Part shown: one piece after another, positions 1-8,318 of the stretch
Layout of the letters: each line of letters starts with the position of its first letter
Position numbering within the stretch: position 1 is the stretch's first letter
Source: Anaerotignum sp.
Lineage (GTDB): Bacteria; Bacillota; Clostridia; Lachnospirales; Anaerotignaceae
Direction: 5' to 3'
Assembly: GCA_020024455.1 (NCBI GenBank)
Contig: JAHHTU010000003.1
Span: 62,001-126,000 of the forward strand
Length of the DNA stretch: 64,000 nucleotides
The notes under the pieces: model-generated
What the model saw: only the letters and a program-made list of their open reading frames with translations
Told to the model about the DNA's origin: nothing
Databases searched by the model: none
Position numbers and translations under genes: made by a program

Positions 1-75
1 ATATGATAAATGATTACTTTTTGTATTCTATCATTTTTACGATTATATACAGGTTTCTTTTGTTTTCTCATAAGA

Positions 76-118
76 AAAGGTCCTTCTATCCTTTTTATTT
101 TTTCATAGAAGAACCTTT
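76..118 (-). terminator. Hairpin ending the TetR-ABC operon
   Basis: Arms 76-89 and 105-118 pair over 14 positions (AAAGGTCCTTCTAT against ATAGAAGAACCTTT, one G-U pair in RNA). On the minus strand the arm is followed by TTTTCTT, a modest U-rich tail. It sits just downstream of the last ABC gene, so a terminator is the likely role, but the tail is weak. Confidence 0.55.
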
Positions 119-166
119 GAAATCTTTATTTATAGAAAAAGCTTTGTACACTCCCTTGCAAATTTC

Positions 167-1888
167 CTAATAATGAAATGCTTCTGCTAATTTTGTTTTT
201 TGCACAAGGTTTTTATATACTTTTGAAATTTGCATAAGTTCGTTATGTGTTCCTATACTTTCTACACCACCCTCATCAATAACAACAATTTTATTTACAT
301 TTTCGATTGATTTTAGTCTATGAGAAATAATAATTACAGTCTTATTTTTGATCAAATGATTTAAGCTGTCTTGTATTTTCTTCTCATTATCTACATCTAA
401 ACTGGCAGAAATTTCATCCAGTATCAGAATGGGGGCATCCTTCAAAAAGGCTCTTGCAATGGATAATCTTTGCCGTTCTCCACCGGAAAGCTCAGATCCA
501 TTTTCTCCGATCATGGTGTCAAATCCGTTGGGAAGTTTCTCGATAAAATCCATACAATTTGCTAATTTTGCAGCATTTTTTACATCTTCATCCGTAGCAG
601 ATGCCTTGCCCAAGCGAATATTTTCTAAAATCGTTGTATTGAATAAAGTAACATCTTGAAAGACAATGGATATTTTTTGAAACAAGGTATCGGTAGCTAT
701 ATTTTTTATATCTTTTCCATCAATGAATATATTTCCGGTATCGTAATCGTAAAGTCTTGAAATCAGTCGTAATATGGATGTTTTTCCGGAACCTGATGCT
801 CCTACAAGTGCAGTTACCTCTCCTTGTTTTGCAATAAAGCTTATATCATTTAGTACCTTTGTATCTTTATCATAAGCAAAGGATACATTTTTGAATTCTA
901 TATCATAATTAGAAATTGTGGTGTCTGTTCCTGTTTGAATTTCTGTGTTTTTGATTTCTTTAATACGCCTAATGGCAGGCTCAATATAAAACATTTCCAG
1001 GATGCCTTCCTTTGAAATATCAAAAAGTTCCTTTATTTTAATTGCACCAATGATATATCCCAATAAATACAAAAGTGTAATTTCATTTTGAATAAAAAGA
1101 TGGATTCCGACTGCTATAGTCACACCAACACTTACAAAGGCGAACAGGGATGATATTCCAAGTACAATTAAGGAACAAAACTCTACTTGAATGTGAATTT
1201 TTTCACTTTCTTCCATCTTGTGATATAAGTCTTTTTTTACTCTCTCCGCCAAATGGAAACTACGAATTTCTTGTTGTAATTCGATGGTTTCTTGAAACAA
1301 CTCAGAATTTTCTCGTAAAACATGAAAGTATTTACTATTTTCTTCTATTTGTTTTTCTTTTGCCAGAGGTATGAATATAAAACTCAAAAGTGTTGGAAGC
1401 ATTGTTGCAAGCCCCAATTTCCAATTACCGATGATCATCATAGTCCCTATACAAGGAAAAAATAAGCACATCCCCACCACTTTAGGAATAGAATGACTCA
1501 TAGCATGTTCTATTCTTTCTACATCCGACATAATTGCTTGAGAAAGATCTGATAAATCATGCTTGGAGAAGTAATCAATCGGAAGTTCTGATAATCCTTC
1601 TGCTATGTCTATTCTCAAATCCGCTGATTCTTTGTAAGTAGCATTGTACAGACTTACATATTCCTTAGACAATAAGAAATACATGAAAATCAATGTAAAT
1701 ACAGCAATGATGATGTACATAAAGATACTATTTTCATGTTTCAAAACCAACTGATTTGATAATGCCATAAGCAGTAGCATGGGTGCCAGATTGATGCAGT
1801 AGGTCAAAAAACAAAACCATGTTGCACGTACAAGATTTTTTGCGCCTTGTTCGGATAAGCAATAACGTTTTTTATAATAGTTTTTCAT
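167..1888 (-). CDS. ABC exporter half-transporter, second subunit
   Basis: This 573-residue protein combines an N-terminal transmembrane domain (about residues 1-310, several hydrophobic spans) with an ATPase domain. Walker A is GASGSGKTS, the signature is LSGGERQRLS and Walker B is ILILDEISASLD, followed by the H-loop IISHR. The start is set at 1888 because GGAGGGTTGCAA precedes that ATG; an upstream ATG at 1918 lacks a good site. The start lies 16 bases inside the end of the preceding ABC gene, so the two are probably translationally coupled and form a heterodimer in the cytoplasmic membrane. The substrate cannot be read from the sequence; multidrug, peptide and siderophore-type exporters all look like this. 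Regulation is probably by the TetR protein encoded first in the operon. Confidence 0.9.
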   Translation of the reverse strand: MKNYYKKRYCLSEQGAKNLVRATWFCFLTYCINLAPMLLLMALSNQLVLKHENSIFMYIIIAVFTLIFMYFLLSKEYVSLYNATYKESADLRIDIAEGLSELPIDYFSKHDLSDLSQAIMSDVERIEHAMSHSIPKVVGMCLFFPCIGTMMIIGNWKLGLATMLPTLLSFIFIPLAKEKQIEENSKYFHVLRENSELFQETIELQQEIRSFHLAERVKKDLYHKMEESEKIHIQVEFCSLIVLGISSLFAFVSVGVTIAVGIHLFIQNEITLLYLLGYIIGAIKIKELFDISKEGILEMFYIEPAIRRIKEIKNTEIQTGTDTTISNYDIEFKNVSFAYDKDTKVLNDISFIAKQGEVTALVGASGSGKTSILRLISRLYDYDTGNIFIDGKDIKNIATDTLFQKISIVFQDVTLFNTTILENIRLGKASATDEDVKNAAKLANCMDFIEKLPNGFDTMIGENGSELSGGERQRLSIARAFLKDAPILILDEISASLDVDNEKKIQDSLNHLIKNKTVIIISHRLKSIENVNKIVVIDEGGVESIGTHNELMQISKVYKNLVQKTKLAEAFHY

Positions 1889-3626
1889 TTGCAACCCTCC
1901 AATCGTTTGCACTTTCATATAAGTGTAATAGTTTGCTGTATAAACCCTGTTTTCTTAATAAGGTTTTATGATCTCCTCGTTCTATAATTTTTCCATCCTC
2001 TAAAACAAGTATTTCATCAACAAACTGTATACTTGTCATTCTGTGCGCAATCATAATAACAGTTTTATCTTGCATCAGATTTTGAAATGCCTTTTGTAAT
2101 TGATATTCATTATCAGCATCAATAGATGCACTAGCTTCATCCATAATAACAATTGGAGATTTTTTTAATATCGCTCGTGCAATAGCAATTCGTTGTTTTT
2201 CTCCTCCAGAAAGATATACACCTTTTGAACCGATCATTGTGTTTTCTTTTGTTTTGAATTTTGCAATAATTTCATCACAGCCTGCAAGACGCATTGCCTC
2301 CATAACTTCTTCTTTTGTTGCATATTGATTTGCTAACGCAACATTATCATATATGGATTTCTTAAATAGCTTACTATCTTGAAATACAAATGCCACATTG
2401 TTTATCATTGCTTCTTTTGTATATTCTTCAAGTGCGTAACCGCCTATTTTGATAGATCCGCTATCTACTTTATAAAAGCCTGATAAAAGTTTTGCAATGG
2501 TAGATTTACCCGAACCAGAATGTCCTACAAGAGCATATGTTTTTTTCTCCTCCAATGCAAACGATACATTTTCCAAAACCTTATTATCTCCATACGAAAA
2601 ACTGACATGATCAAATTCAATATTGTAGTTATCAAAATGCTCTCTCTGTCCATAAGTTAAGTTATCTTCCTGCATTTTGCTATATAGTTCTTCCAAATGA
2701 TCTATTGCATAATTTGCATTGAAAACATTCATGCTTGCCCACATGATTTTCATAAACGAAACCATCATGACACCACTTAAGAAGAAAACCATAATGAGTT
2801 CTACTGCAATCATCTTAGAATCAACAATACTGGTCAAAAAGAAACTCAAAGGTATGGTTATTATGGCAATAAGCCCAAGAAAAATAAATTGATAAATAAC
2901 ATAAGGTTTTTTGCAGCTGATCGAATAATCATAAGCATACTTGGAATAATTCATAATTGCTTCATGCAATGCCTTAAATGATTTTAATTTCGTTCCAAAA
3001 ATTTTAATAACTTGCATACCTCTGATGTACTCGACAGTTTCAGAACTTAATTTATCAAGCGCAGACTGATAAAGCTTCAAAAATTTTCCATCTCCCATCA
3101 TTCCTTTTAATATAAAAGCGCTAACAACAGATAAAATCAAAATCACGCTGCCAACACGCAGGCTTATGATAAATGCCAAAATCATTGAAAATATCGGTAC
3201 CAAAAAAGCTTGAGAATTATCCGGAAGCATGTGTGCAACTGCCATATGCGTTTTGGCAGCATTGTCATCTATGGTTTTTCTGATATATCCAGAAGAATTT
3301 AAATCAAAAAAGCGAAAGCTGGAATCAGATAGACCATCAATTCCACGTTTTCTTAAATTTGTTTCTAAACGAAATGCCAATTTGTGTGATGCTAACCCTG
3401 AGATCAGATACAATAAGCCGCTCAGCGTTAGATATATAACAATTTTTATTGAAAGAAAACCTGCCTTTTCATAATTTCCAGTGATCATCAGCTCCTTTAG
3501 AAATTGATAAATGAAGTAATATCCAAATACCATGAAAAAAGCAGAAACGCTTGAAAATATCATTGCCAAATAAGCGCTGATCCTGTTATCCGGCACATAC
3601 TTAAATAATTTTTTATAAACTTTCAT
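1872..3626 (-). CDS. ABC exporter half-transporter, first subunit
   Basis: A 584-residue fused membrane-plus-ATPase ABC protein. Residues 1-320 are hydrophobic with about six membrane spans; the ATPase part has Walker A GHSGSGKST, signature LSGGEKQRIA, Walker B PIVIMDEASASID and H-loop MIAHR. AAAGGAGAG stands before the ATG at 3626. It overlaps the tetR gene by 14 bases upstream and the partner ABC gene by 17 bases downstream, which implies one transcript and a heterodimeric exporter. Both ATPase sites look complete, so neither half is an obviously degenerate partner. Substrate unknown. Confidence 0.9.
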   Translation of the reverse strand: MKVYKKLFKYVPDNRISAYLAMIFSSVSAFFMVFGYYFIYQFLKELMITGNYEKAGFLSIKIVIYLTLSGLLYLISGLASHKLAFRLETNLRKRGIDGLSDSSFRFFDLNSSGYIRKTIDDNAAKTHMAVAHMLPDNSQAFLVPIFSMILAFIISLRVGSVILILSVVSAFILKGMMGDGKFLKLYQSALDKLSSETVEYIRGMQVIKIFGTKLKSFKALHEAIMNYSKYAYDYSISCKKPYVIYQFIFLGLIAIITIPLSFFLTSIVDSKMIAVELIMVFFLSGVMMVSFMKIMWASMNVFNANYAIDHLEELYSKMQEDNLTYGQREHFDNYNIEFDHVSFSYGDNKVLENVSFALEEKKTYALVGHSGSGKSTIAKLLSGFYKVDSGSIKIGGYALEEYTKEAMINNVAFVFQDSKLFKKSIYDNVALANQYATKEEVMEAMRLAGCDEIIAKFKTKENTMIGSKGVYLSGGEKQRIAIARAILKKSPIVIMDEASASIDADNEYQLQKAFQNLMQDKTVIMIAHRMTSIQFVDEILVLEDGKIIERGDHKTLLRKQGLYSKLLHLYESANDWRVANEKLL

Positions 3627-4221
3627 GAAAACTCTCCTTTCCTTTGTTGAATATTAAAAGAAGCATTTGCTCTAGGAGCTTCCTATTTTTCCTAAAAATT
3701 TCTCTGCTGTCTAAAACATCAGAAGCCATAATGAATGCATTGATGAAGTCTGTGATAAATTGAAAAATATTTTGATGAAACAACCATTCAGGAACATCAT
3801 TCATGACAGTCTGAAATGTATCTCTTGTCTGTTTTTGCAGTTCCGTCATCAAATTGTTTAGCTCTGGGTTTCTTTTTTTTGCAATCAAAAATTCAACATA
3901 AAGATGCATATAGGGATTATCATCCAATATTTTATCAACAAGCTGTTTTGCCATGAATTGATCTTCGTATCCTTTCTTACATTCGTATAAATGCTCTTTG
4001 ATAATTGCATTTCTATATTCAATCCCCAAAAGCATAATATCTCTAAAAATTTCAACTATGTTGCCATAATAATGATATACACCACCTTTTGATAATGTAG
4101 TCCCAGCGATAATATCTTCCATTGTTGCGTTATCAAAACCCTTTTCAGAAATAACTTTTGCCGCAGAGTTCATAATTTCTTTTTTTCTTTCTTGTTCACT
4201 CAACCGTTTGGCTGCACACAT
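3613..4221 (-). CDS. TetR/AcrR-family repressor of the ABC exporter operon
   Basis: A 202-residue regulator. The N-terminal 60 residues hold the TetR helix-turn-helix (NSAAKVISEKGFDNATMEDI, then SKGGVYHYYGN), followed by a helical ligand-binding domain with no recognisable ligand motif. The ATG at 4221 is chosen because AAAGGGGGATATTT precedes it. An in-frame TTG at 4275 would place the operator palindrome inside the coding region and is rejected. The gene is first in the operon and overlaps the first ABC gene, the usual arrangement for a self-regulating exporter repressor. Confidence 0.88.
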   Translation of the reverse strand: MCAAKRLSEQERKKEIMNSAAKVISEKGFDNATMEDIIAGTTLSKGGVYHYYGNIVEIFRDIMLLGIEYRNAIIKEHLYECKKGYEDQFMAKQLVDKILDDNPYMHLYVEFLIAKKRNPELNNLMTELQKQTRDTFQTVMNDVPEWLFHQNIFQFITDFINAFIMASDVLDSREIFRKNRKLLEQMLLLIFNKGKESFHESL

Positions 4222-4240
4222 AAATATCCCCCTTTTTACA

Positions 4241-4262
4241 TTACCGACGATATCGTCGGTAA
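4241..4262. promoter_or_regulatory. TetR operator 1, perfect 22-bp palindrome
   Basis: The half TTACCGACGAT is repeated exactly in inverted orientation with no spacer. It lies between the -10 element and the ribosome site of tetR, where a bound dimer would block transcription. Binding by this TetR is inferred from position. Confidence 0.75.
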
Positions 4263-4266
4263 CAAC

Positions 4267-4295
4267 ATTATACAATAGTTAGCATATGCTAACAA
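4267..4295 (-). promoter_or_regulatory. tetR-ABC operon promoter
   Basis: On the minus strand TTGTTA (4290-4295) and TATAAT (4267-4272) are 17 bases apart. The -35 box overlaps the 16-bp palindrome and the -10 is followed at once by the 22-bp palindrome. Confidence 0.65.
4278..4293. promoter_or_regulatory. Second operator candidate, 16-bp palindrome
   Basis: GTTAGCATATGCTAAC is a perfect palindrome that covers part of the -35 box and spacer of the tetR promoter. Its sequence differs from operator 1, so it may bind a different regulator. Confidence 0.55.
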
Positions 4296-4611
4296 GTGTT
4301 TTTTTGAAATTTATAATTTTTTTAGAAACAAACATGTAATGGCTTATTTACTTGCTTATTTTCAATTGCAACGCAATGAAAATCCATCTTTTCTGGCATT
4401 GCCCATTGATACTGGCAAGTATGTTCTCAAAGGATTTATCCATCATAGACATCATCTTCTTATACAGTGTTAGATATGTCCTCTTTTGTAGTATCAGCAA
4501 TCAATAGCCAATCATTGCGACTCCTTCAAAGGCAATTTAGCCAAATCACTGCATGACACCATTGCCTTTTGTTTCAAATCCTTTGTAATATCTCATTTCT
4601 GGCATAAAATT
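4296..4611. other. Non-coding decayed stretch
   Basis: No intact gene. Minus-strand reading from 4605 begins ATG CCA GAA ATG AGA TAT and runs only 19 codons before stops. It follows an IS150-like end, so it is probably decayed insertion-sequence DNA, but no transposase motif could be recognised. Confidence 0.35.
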
Positions 4612-4665
4612 ACCCCATTTGTTATTCCGTATATCATACCGTTTCACAAATGGGGTTTGGTGCAA
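4612..4665 (-). mobile_element. IS150-group left end remnant, copy 1
   Basis: Minus strand begins TGCACCAAACCCCATTTGTG and continues as a 45-base near-palindrome (4612-4656) with arms ACCCCATTTGT and ACAAATGGGGT. An ATG follows 7 bases after it. A related segment occurs at 12757-12809. The terminal TGCAC...ACCCC...TTTGT matches the style of IS3-family, IS150-group inverted repeats. No intact transposase follows. Confidence 0.5.
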
Positions 4666-4735
4666 ACATATAGAAAAAATCATTGTTAGCTATATCAATC
4701 ATATTATTTACTTTGGTTTTATGTACATAAAAAAT

Positions 4736-5941
4736 TTATGAGTCTTTTTCTTCTTTTAAGAATGTTCTCAAAACCAATGCAATGCTGGCAAGAATCACAA
4801 TCATGAAAAATGTACTCTCATAAGCACCACCTGATTTTTCAATGAAAACACTGGAAATCAATGGGCCAATCATTGCTGCCGGTATCAATGAAAAGTTTGC
4901 AATACTGAAATTGACTGCAAAATTTTCTTCTCCAAAGCGGTTGCGTATGACTGCTGAGGATAATGTTGGTGTGCCGCCATATCCGAGACCGCTGCATATA
5001 AGACCAATTACAATCAGCACTGAAATGTGGAAGATTGCCCCAAGCAGTAAAAAAGAACCTGCTAGTATTACAAAAAAATTATTAAGGAGTATGGATTTCC
5101 TTTCTCTATGTCTGTCGAAAAAAGCACCGTGAATGACACGTCCAATACCATTAAACAGTGAAACAATCAATCCAAGTACCGCCGGCATGCCAAAAGCCAA
5201 TGCAATAGATGCTGCACTATTGATGACCAACAAACTTGCTGCATTCAATAATATGGTCCATATCACAAAAATCCAGAATGTTTTTTGTCTTATCATTTCA
5301 TTTGCAGTATACTGCAAACCAGTTTCTGTTTTTTTTGTTTTTATATTGTTTGGTATAACGGTGGGTTGCTTGATGAAAAAAGAGCCACACAACAGAATGA
5401 CTGCAATGATGATACCTAAGATACGAAATGTAGAAAATATCCCAATTTTTTCGATTACACCATTTACAATACTACCTAGTACAATACCACCAAGACCAAA
5501 ACCCAATAACATTATACCAGAAGCGATACCTACTTTATCCGGAAAGTTTTTATTGACGGTACTGATAATACAATTATAGCCCATTCCAACACCACTGCCA
5601 CCAAAAACACCATATAAAAGGTACAATAAATACAAGCTTGATTTTGTATCTTCTGCTTTGAGGAAGGACACACCAAAAAAGCCGATGAACAACAGCGCAG
5701 CAGCAATCCATAAAATGTTTCTTGCACTGATCATTTTTGAAAGATTTCCTGCCACAAATGCACTCAAACAGAAAAATATCATGGAAATTGTAAATGTCAT
5801 AGAAAGATTAGAAATTGTCCAATCTGTATAAATCTTATTGAAGGGTGTACTAAAAATAGACCATGCATAAATCAAACCTAAAAATAACAACATAAATGTG
5901 CCAATCAAAAGAAGTCCCCAACGATTTTTTCTTTCTTCCAT
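4736..5941 (-). CDS. MFS carboxylate carrier, OFA-like family
   Basis: A 401-residue integral membrane protein with about 12 hydrophobic helices. The opening WGLLLIGTFMLLFLGLIYAW resembles oxalate/formate-antiporter-type (OFA) and monocarboxylate MFS carriers. AGGAGGTAAAAAT before the ATG at 5941 fixes the start; an in-frame codon at 5977 overlaps the CoA-transferase wreck and is rejected. It lies downstream of the iorA-aminotransferase-iorB genes, so a role in exporting or exchanging carboxylic acids produced from amino acids is a reasonable inference. The substrate is not proven by any visible residue. Confidence 0.8.
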   Translation of the reverse strand: MEERKNRWGLLLIGTFMLLFLGLIYAWSIFSTPFNKIYTDWTISNLSMTFTISMIFFCLSAFVAGNLSKMISARNILWIAAALLFIGFFGVSFLKAEDTKSSLYLLYLLYGVFGGSGVGMGYNCIISTVNKNFPDKVGIASGIMLLGFGLGGIVLGSIVNGVIEKIGIFSTFRILGIIIAVILLCGSFFIKQPTVIPNNIKTKKTETGLQYTANEMIRQKTFWIFVIWTILLNAASLLVINSAASIALAFGMPAVLGLIVSLFNGIGRVIHGAFFDRHRERKSILLNNFFVILAGSFLLLGAIFHISVLIVIGLICSGLGYGGTPTLSSAVIRNRFGEENFAVNFSIANFSLIPAAMIGPLISSVFIEKSGGAYESTFFMIVILASIALVLRTFLKEEKDS

Positions 5942-5952
5942 ATTTTTACCTC

Positions 5953-6292
5953 CTAGCGTTTTTTGGGCCTTCTCCAAGTCTTTTGTTCCTCTGCCGCTTG
6001 AATGAGGGCATCTCTAAAATCAGGATGCGCAATCATAGAAATCACTGCTTTGGCCCCTTGTCATATGGAAAGCTCGGAAAACTATGCCACATCATATTCC
6101 GTTTTCATACTGGGAGTTTGCGTTCTTGGTGTTGTAATCACATCACCATTTTTAAATTTCGGTAAAATACGGGAATGGATTTCACCATTCTTAGCTCAAT
6201 ATGTGGAGGACATCGTCAAAAAGCCTGTCCCTGCTCTGCCATAAATGCACTGGGTACAAAGACAAATTGCCCCCTGTTCCACATCCATTTCT
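5953..6292 (-). pseudogene. Decayed acyl-CoA:acetate CoA-transferase, C-terminal part
   Basis: Minus-strand frames read SAFMAEQGQAF, then LTMSSTY, stop, AKNGEIHSRILPKFKNGD, VITTPRTQTPSMKTEYDVA, stop, FSELSI, stop, and AVISMIAHPDFRDALIQAA ending before TAG at 5953. The ITTPRT, TEY-VA and IAHPDFRD blocks are typical of the C-terminal third of acetyl-CoA hydrolase/CoA-transferase family enzymes. There are at least three in-frame stops and frame changes near 6240-6285, and the N-terminal two thirds are absent. The family would move CoA from an acyl-CoA to acetate, which would be the step after indolepyruvate oxidoreductase. Confidence 0.8.
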
Positions 6293-6306
6293 GATAGATT
6301 TTTGGA

Positions 6307-6342
6307 ATGATGAATCTCGGCGAAGCTGTCGAGATTCATCAT
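6307..6342 (-). terminator. Hairpin downstream of iorB
   Basis: Perfect 13-bp arms ATGATGAATCTCG (6307-6319) and CGAGATTCATCAT (6330-6342) with a 10-base loop. The minus-strand tail TTCCAAAAATC is not a strong U-run, so it may be a terminator or a processing and stabilising hairpin for the ior transcript. Confidence 0.45.
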
Positions 6343-6383
6343 ATTTGTGTTATCTCATGCCACTATGACTTATGACTATGGAC

Positions 6384-6959
6384 TTATGACAATAAGTTCA
6401 TGCCTGCCTGAATGGCTTTTAAGTTATCTTCTACAAAAGCAGGTTTTACATTTTCTTTAATAATTCTTTCCCAATTGATATTATCCAGTTTCATTGCTTT
6501 TATGATGGTACCAAGCAAAATAATATTCATTACCTTGCCGTTGCCTAATTTCATCGCTTCTGCTGTCGCATTTACCACAGTGACATCCCTACAAACCTTT
6601 TTGATTTCATCAATAATTTCTGTAGAATATTCTGCTTTTCCCATAATAACTGGCATAGGCATCATTTCATGGTCATTGACAACAATTTTCCCATCTGCTT
6701 TTAGATATTCCAGCCAGCGCAATGCTTCCATTTTTTCAAAAGAAACAATGATATCAGCAGAACCTTTTTCAATCACTGGTGACCATACCTTTTCCCCATA
6801 TCTTACCTGAGAAGATACACTACCGCCCCTTTGACTCATTCCATGTATTTCACTCATTTTTACATCATATCCTTCTTCCATCAATCCCAATGTAAGAAGT
6901 TTCGATGCAAGAATGGTACCTTGTCCGCCAACACCAACCAATAATATACTTTTTGTCAT
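6384..6959 (-). CDS. iorB: Indolepyruvate:ferredoxin oxidoreductase, beta subunit
   Basis: A 191-residue gamma-type domain of the 2-oxoacid:ferredoxin oxidoreductase family. It opens with the nucleotide-type loop LLVGVGGQGTILASKLL and carries the family block SEIHGMSQRGGSVSSQVRYG at about residues 40-60. Length is normal for IorB. GGTGGAG before the ATG at 6959 sets the start. It partners with IorA, encoded two genes upstream, to oxidise aromatic 2-oxoacids (indolepyruvate, phenylpyruvate, hydroxyphenylpyruvate) to aryl-acyl-CoA, reducing ferredoxin. An aminotransferase gene separates the two subunits, which links the complex to amino acid breakdown. Confidence 0.9.
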   Translation of the reverse strand: MTKSILLVGVGGQGTILASKLLTLGLMEEGYDVKMSEIHGMSQRGGSVSSQVRYGEKVWSPVIEKGSADIIVSFEKMEALRWLEYLKADGKIVVNDHEMMPMPVIMGKAEYSTEIIDEIKKVCRDVTVVNATAEAMKLGNGKVMNIILLGTIIKAMKLDNINWERIIKENVKPAFVEDNLKAIQAGMNLLS

Positions 6960-7085
6960 ATGATTTCTCCACCTTTCCAATCACACATTTGGGACAAACC
7001 GTTGGTAAGCATCACAAACGACCATATATCTGGAAATGGTATACCGCTTTTATTTCATATGCTTTACCAACAGTATGATGATTTT

Positions 7086-8276
7086 TTATTCCGGTTCATC
7101 TGCAAACACTTCTGCAAAAATCGGTAATGATCTTTCAATCATTTCTTTGGATACGCAATAACATAGACGGAAATAACCCTCTACGCCGAAATCGTCGGAA
7201 GGCACAACCAGCAGATTTTTTTGCTTACATTTTTCGGAGAATGCTTTTGCATCCCCTTTTGGCGCTTTTGCAAAAAGATAAAAGGCACCATCTGGGCTGG
7301 CACATTCATAGCCAATTTCTTTCAGTCCATGATATAATAATTTACGATTGACATCATATGCTTCCAAATCAGGCTTTTCATATGCACAACGGGCAACCAC
7401 ACGCTGAATTAAAGTAGGTGGGCATACGTGTCCAAGCACTCTGGAGGCACCTGCGATGGCTGCAAATATATTTTTGGCATCTGTTAATTTTGCAGGAACA
7501 TAGATATATCCAATGCGCTCCCCTGGTAAAGACAATGACTTTGAATAAGAATAGCATACAATGGTATCGTGATAAATAGAAGGTACCCAAGGTGCTTCTA
7601 TGCCATCATAGACCAATTCTCGATACGGTTCATCAGAAATCAAATAAATGGGTTTTCCAAACTCCTGACTCTTTTTTGTCAAAATATCCGCTACCTGCAT
7701 CAAAGTTTCCTTGCTAAAAACAACACCAGATGGATTGTTTGGAGAATTGATAATCAGCGCTTGTGTATTTTTGTTTATCATTTTTTCCAGTGTTTGCAAA
7801 TCAATTTGGAATTGATCTGTATCTGCTGGCACATAAACAAATTTGCTGCCGGTACTTTCAATAAATGGACGATATTCTGGGAAAAAAGGTGCAATTCCTA
7901 ATATTTCTGTATCTGCATCAATATGTAATGCACTGCACACGGAAATCAAAGCAGGTGCCGCACCACAAGTAAAGTATAAATCACTGCCATGAATTTCTGT
8001 ACCTGTACGTTCAGCCAGTTCCTTTGCCACAGCATCTCTTGCATCAGCGAAACCTGGCGCACTGCTATATCCATGTACCAAAAGACTATCTTCATTTTGG
8101 ATGATATCCATGGCTGCTTTATTCACGGCTGCGGGAGCAGGAATGCTTGGATTTCCAAGAGAAAAATCGTATACATTTTCTTTTCCTACGATTGCTGCCT
8201 GTTGTAAACCGTATTCAAACAATTCACGAATACATGAGCTTGCACTACCCAGACCATAACAATATTGGTTATACAT
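7086..8276 (-). CDS. PLP-dependent class I aminotransferase
   Basis: A 396-residue fold-type I aminotransferase. The PLP lysine lies in SYSKSLSLPGERIGYIYV, the cofactor-ring contact in NSPNNPSGVVF, and the substrate carboxylate arginine is probably in GYFRLCYCVS near the C-terminus. GGAGGTAAC precedes the ATG. It lies between iorA and iorB, 42 bases below iorA, so it most likely turns aromatic or branched amino acids into the 2-oxoacids used by IorAB. Exact substrate range cannot be judged. The 126-base gap to iorB holds nothing recognisable. Confidence 0.85.
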   Translation of the reverse strand: MYNQYCYGLGSASSCIRELFEYGLQQAAIVGKENVYDFSLGNPSIPAPAAVNKAAMDIIQNEDSLLVHGYSSAPGFADARDAVAKELAERTGTEIHGSDLYFTCGAAPALISVCSALHIDADTEILGIAPFFPEYRPFIESTGSKFVYVPADTDQFQIDLQTLEKMINKNTQALIINSPNNPSGVVFSKETLMQVADILTKKSQEFGKPIYLISDEPYRELVYDGIEAPWVPSIYHDTIVCYSYSKSLSLPGERIGYIYVPAKLTDAKNIFAAIAGASRVLGHVCPPTLIQRVVARCAYEKPDLEAYDVNRKLLYHGLKEIGYECASPDGAFYLFAKAPKGDAKAFSEKCKQKNLLVVPSDDFGVEGYFRLCYCVSKEMIERSLPIFAEVFADEPE

Positions 8277-8318
8277 ATGTTACCTCCATTCTATTTTTCT
8301 TTTCTATTTCATGGTATT

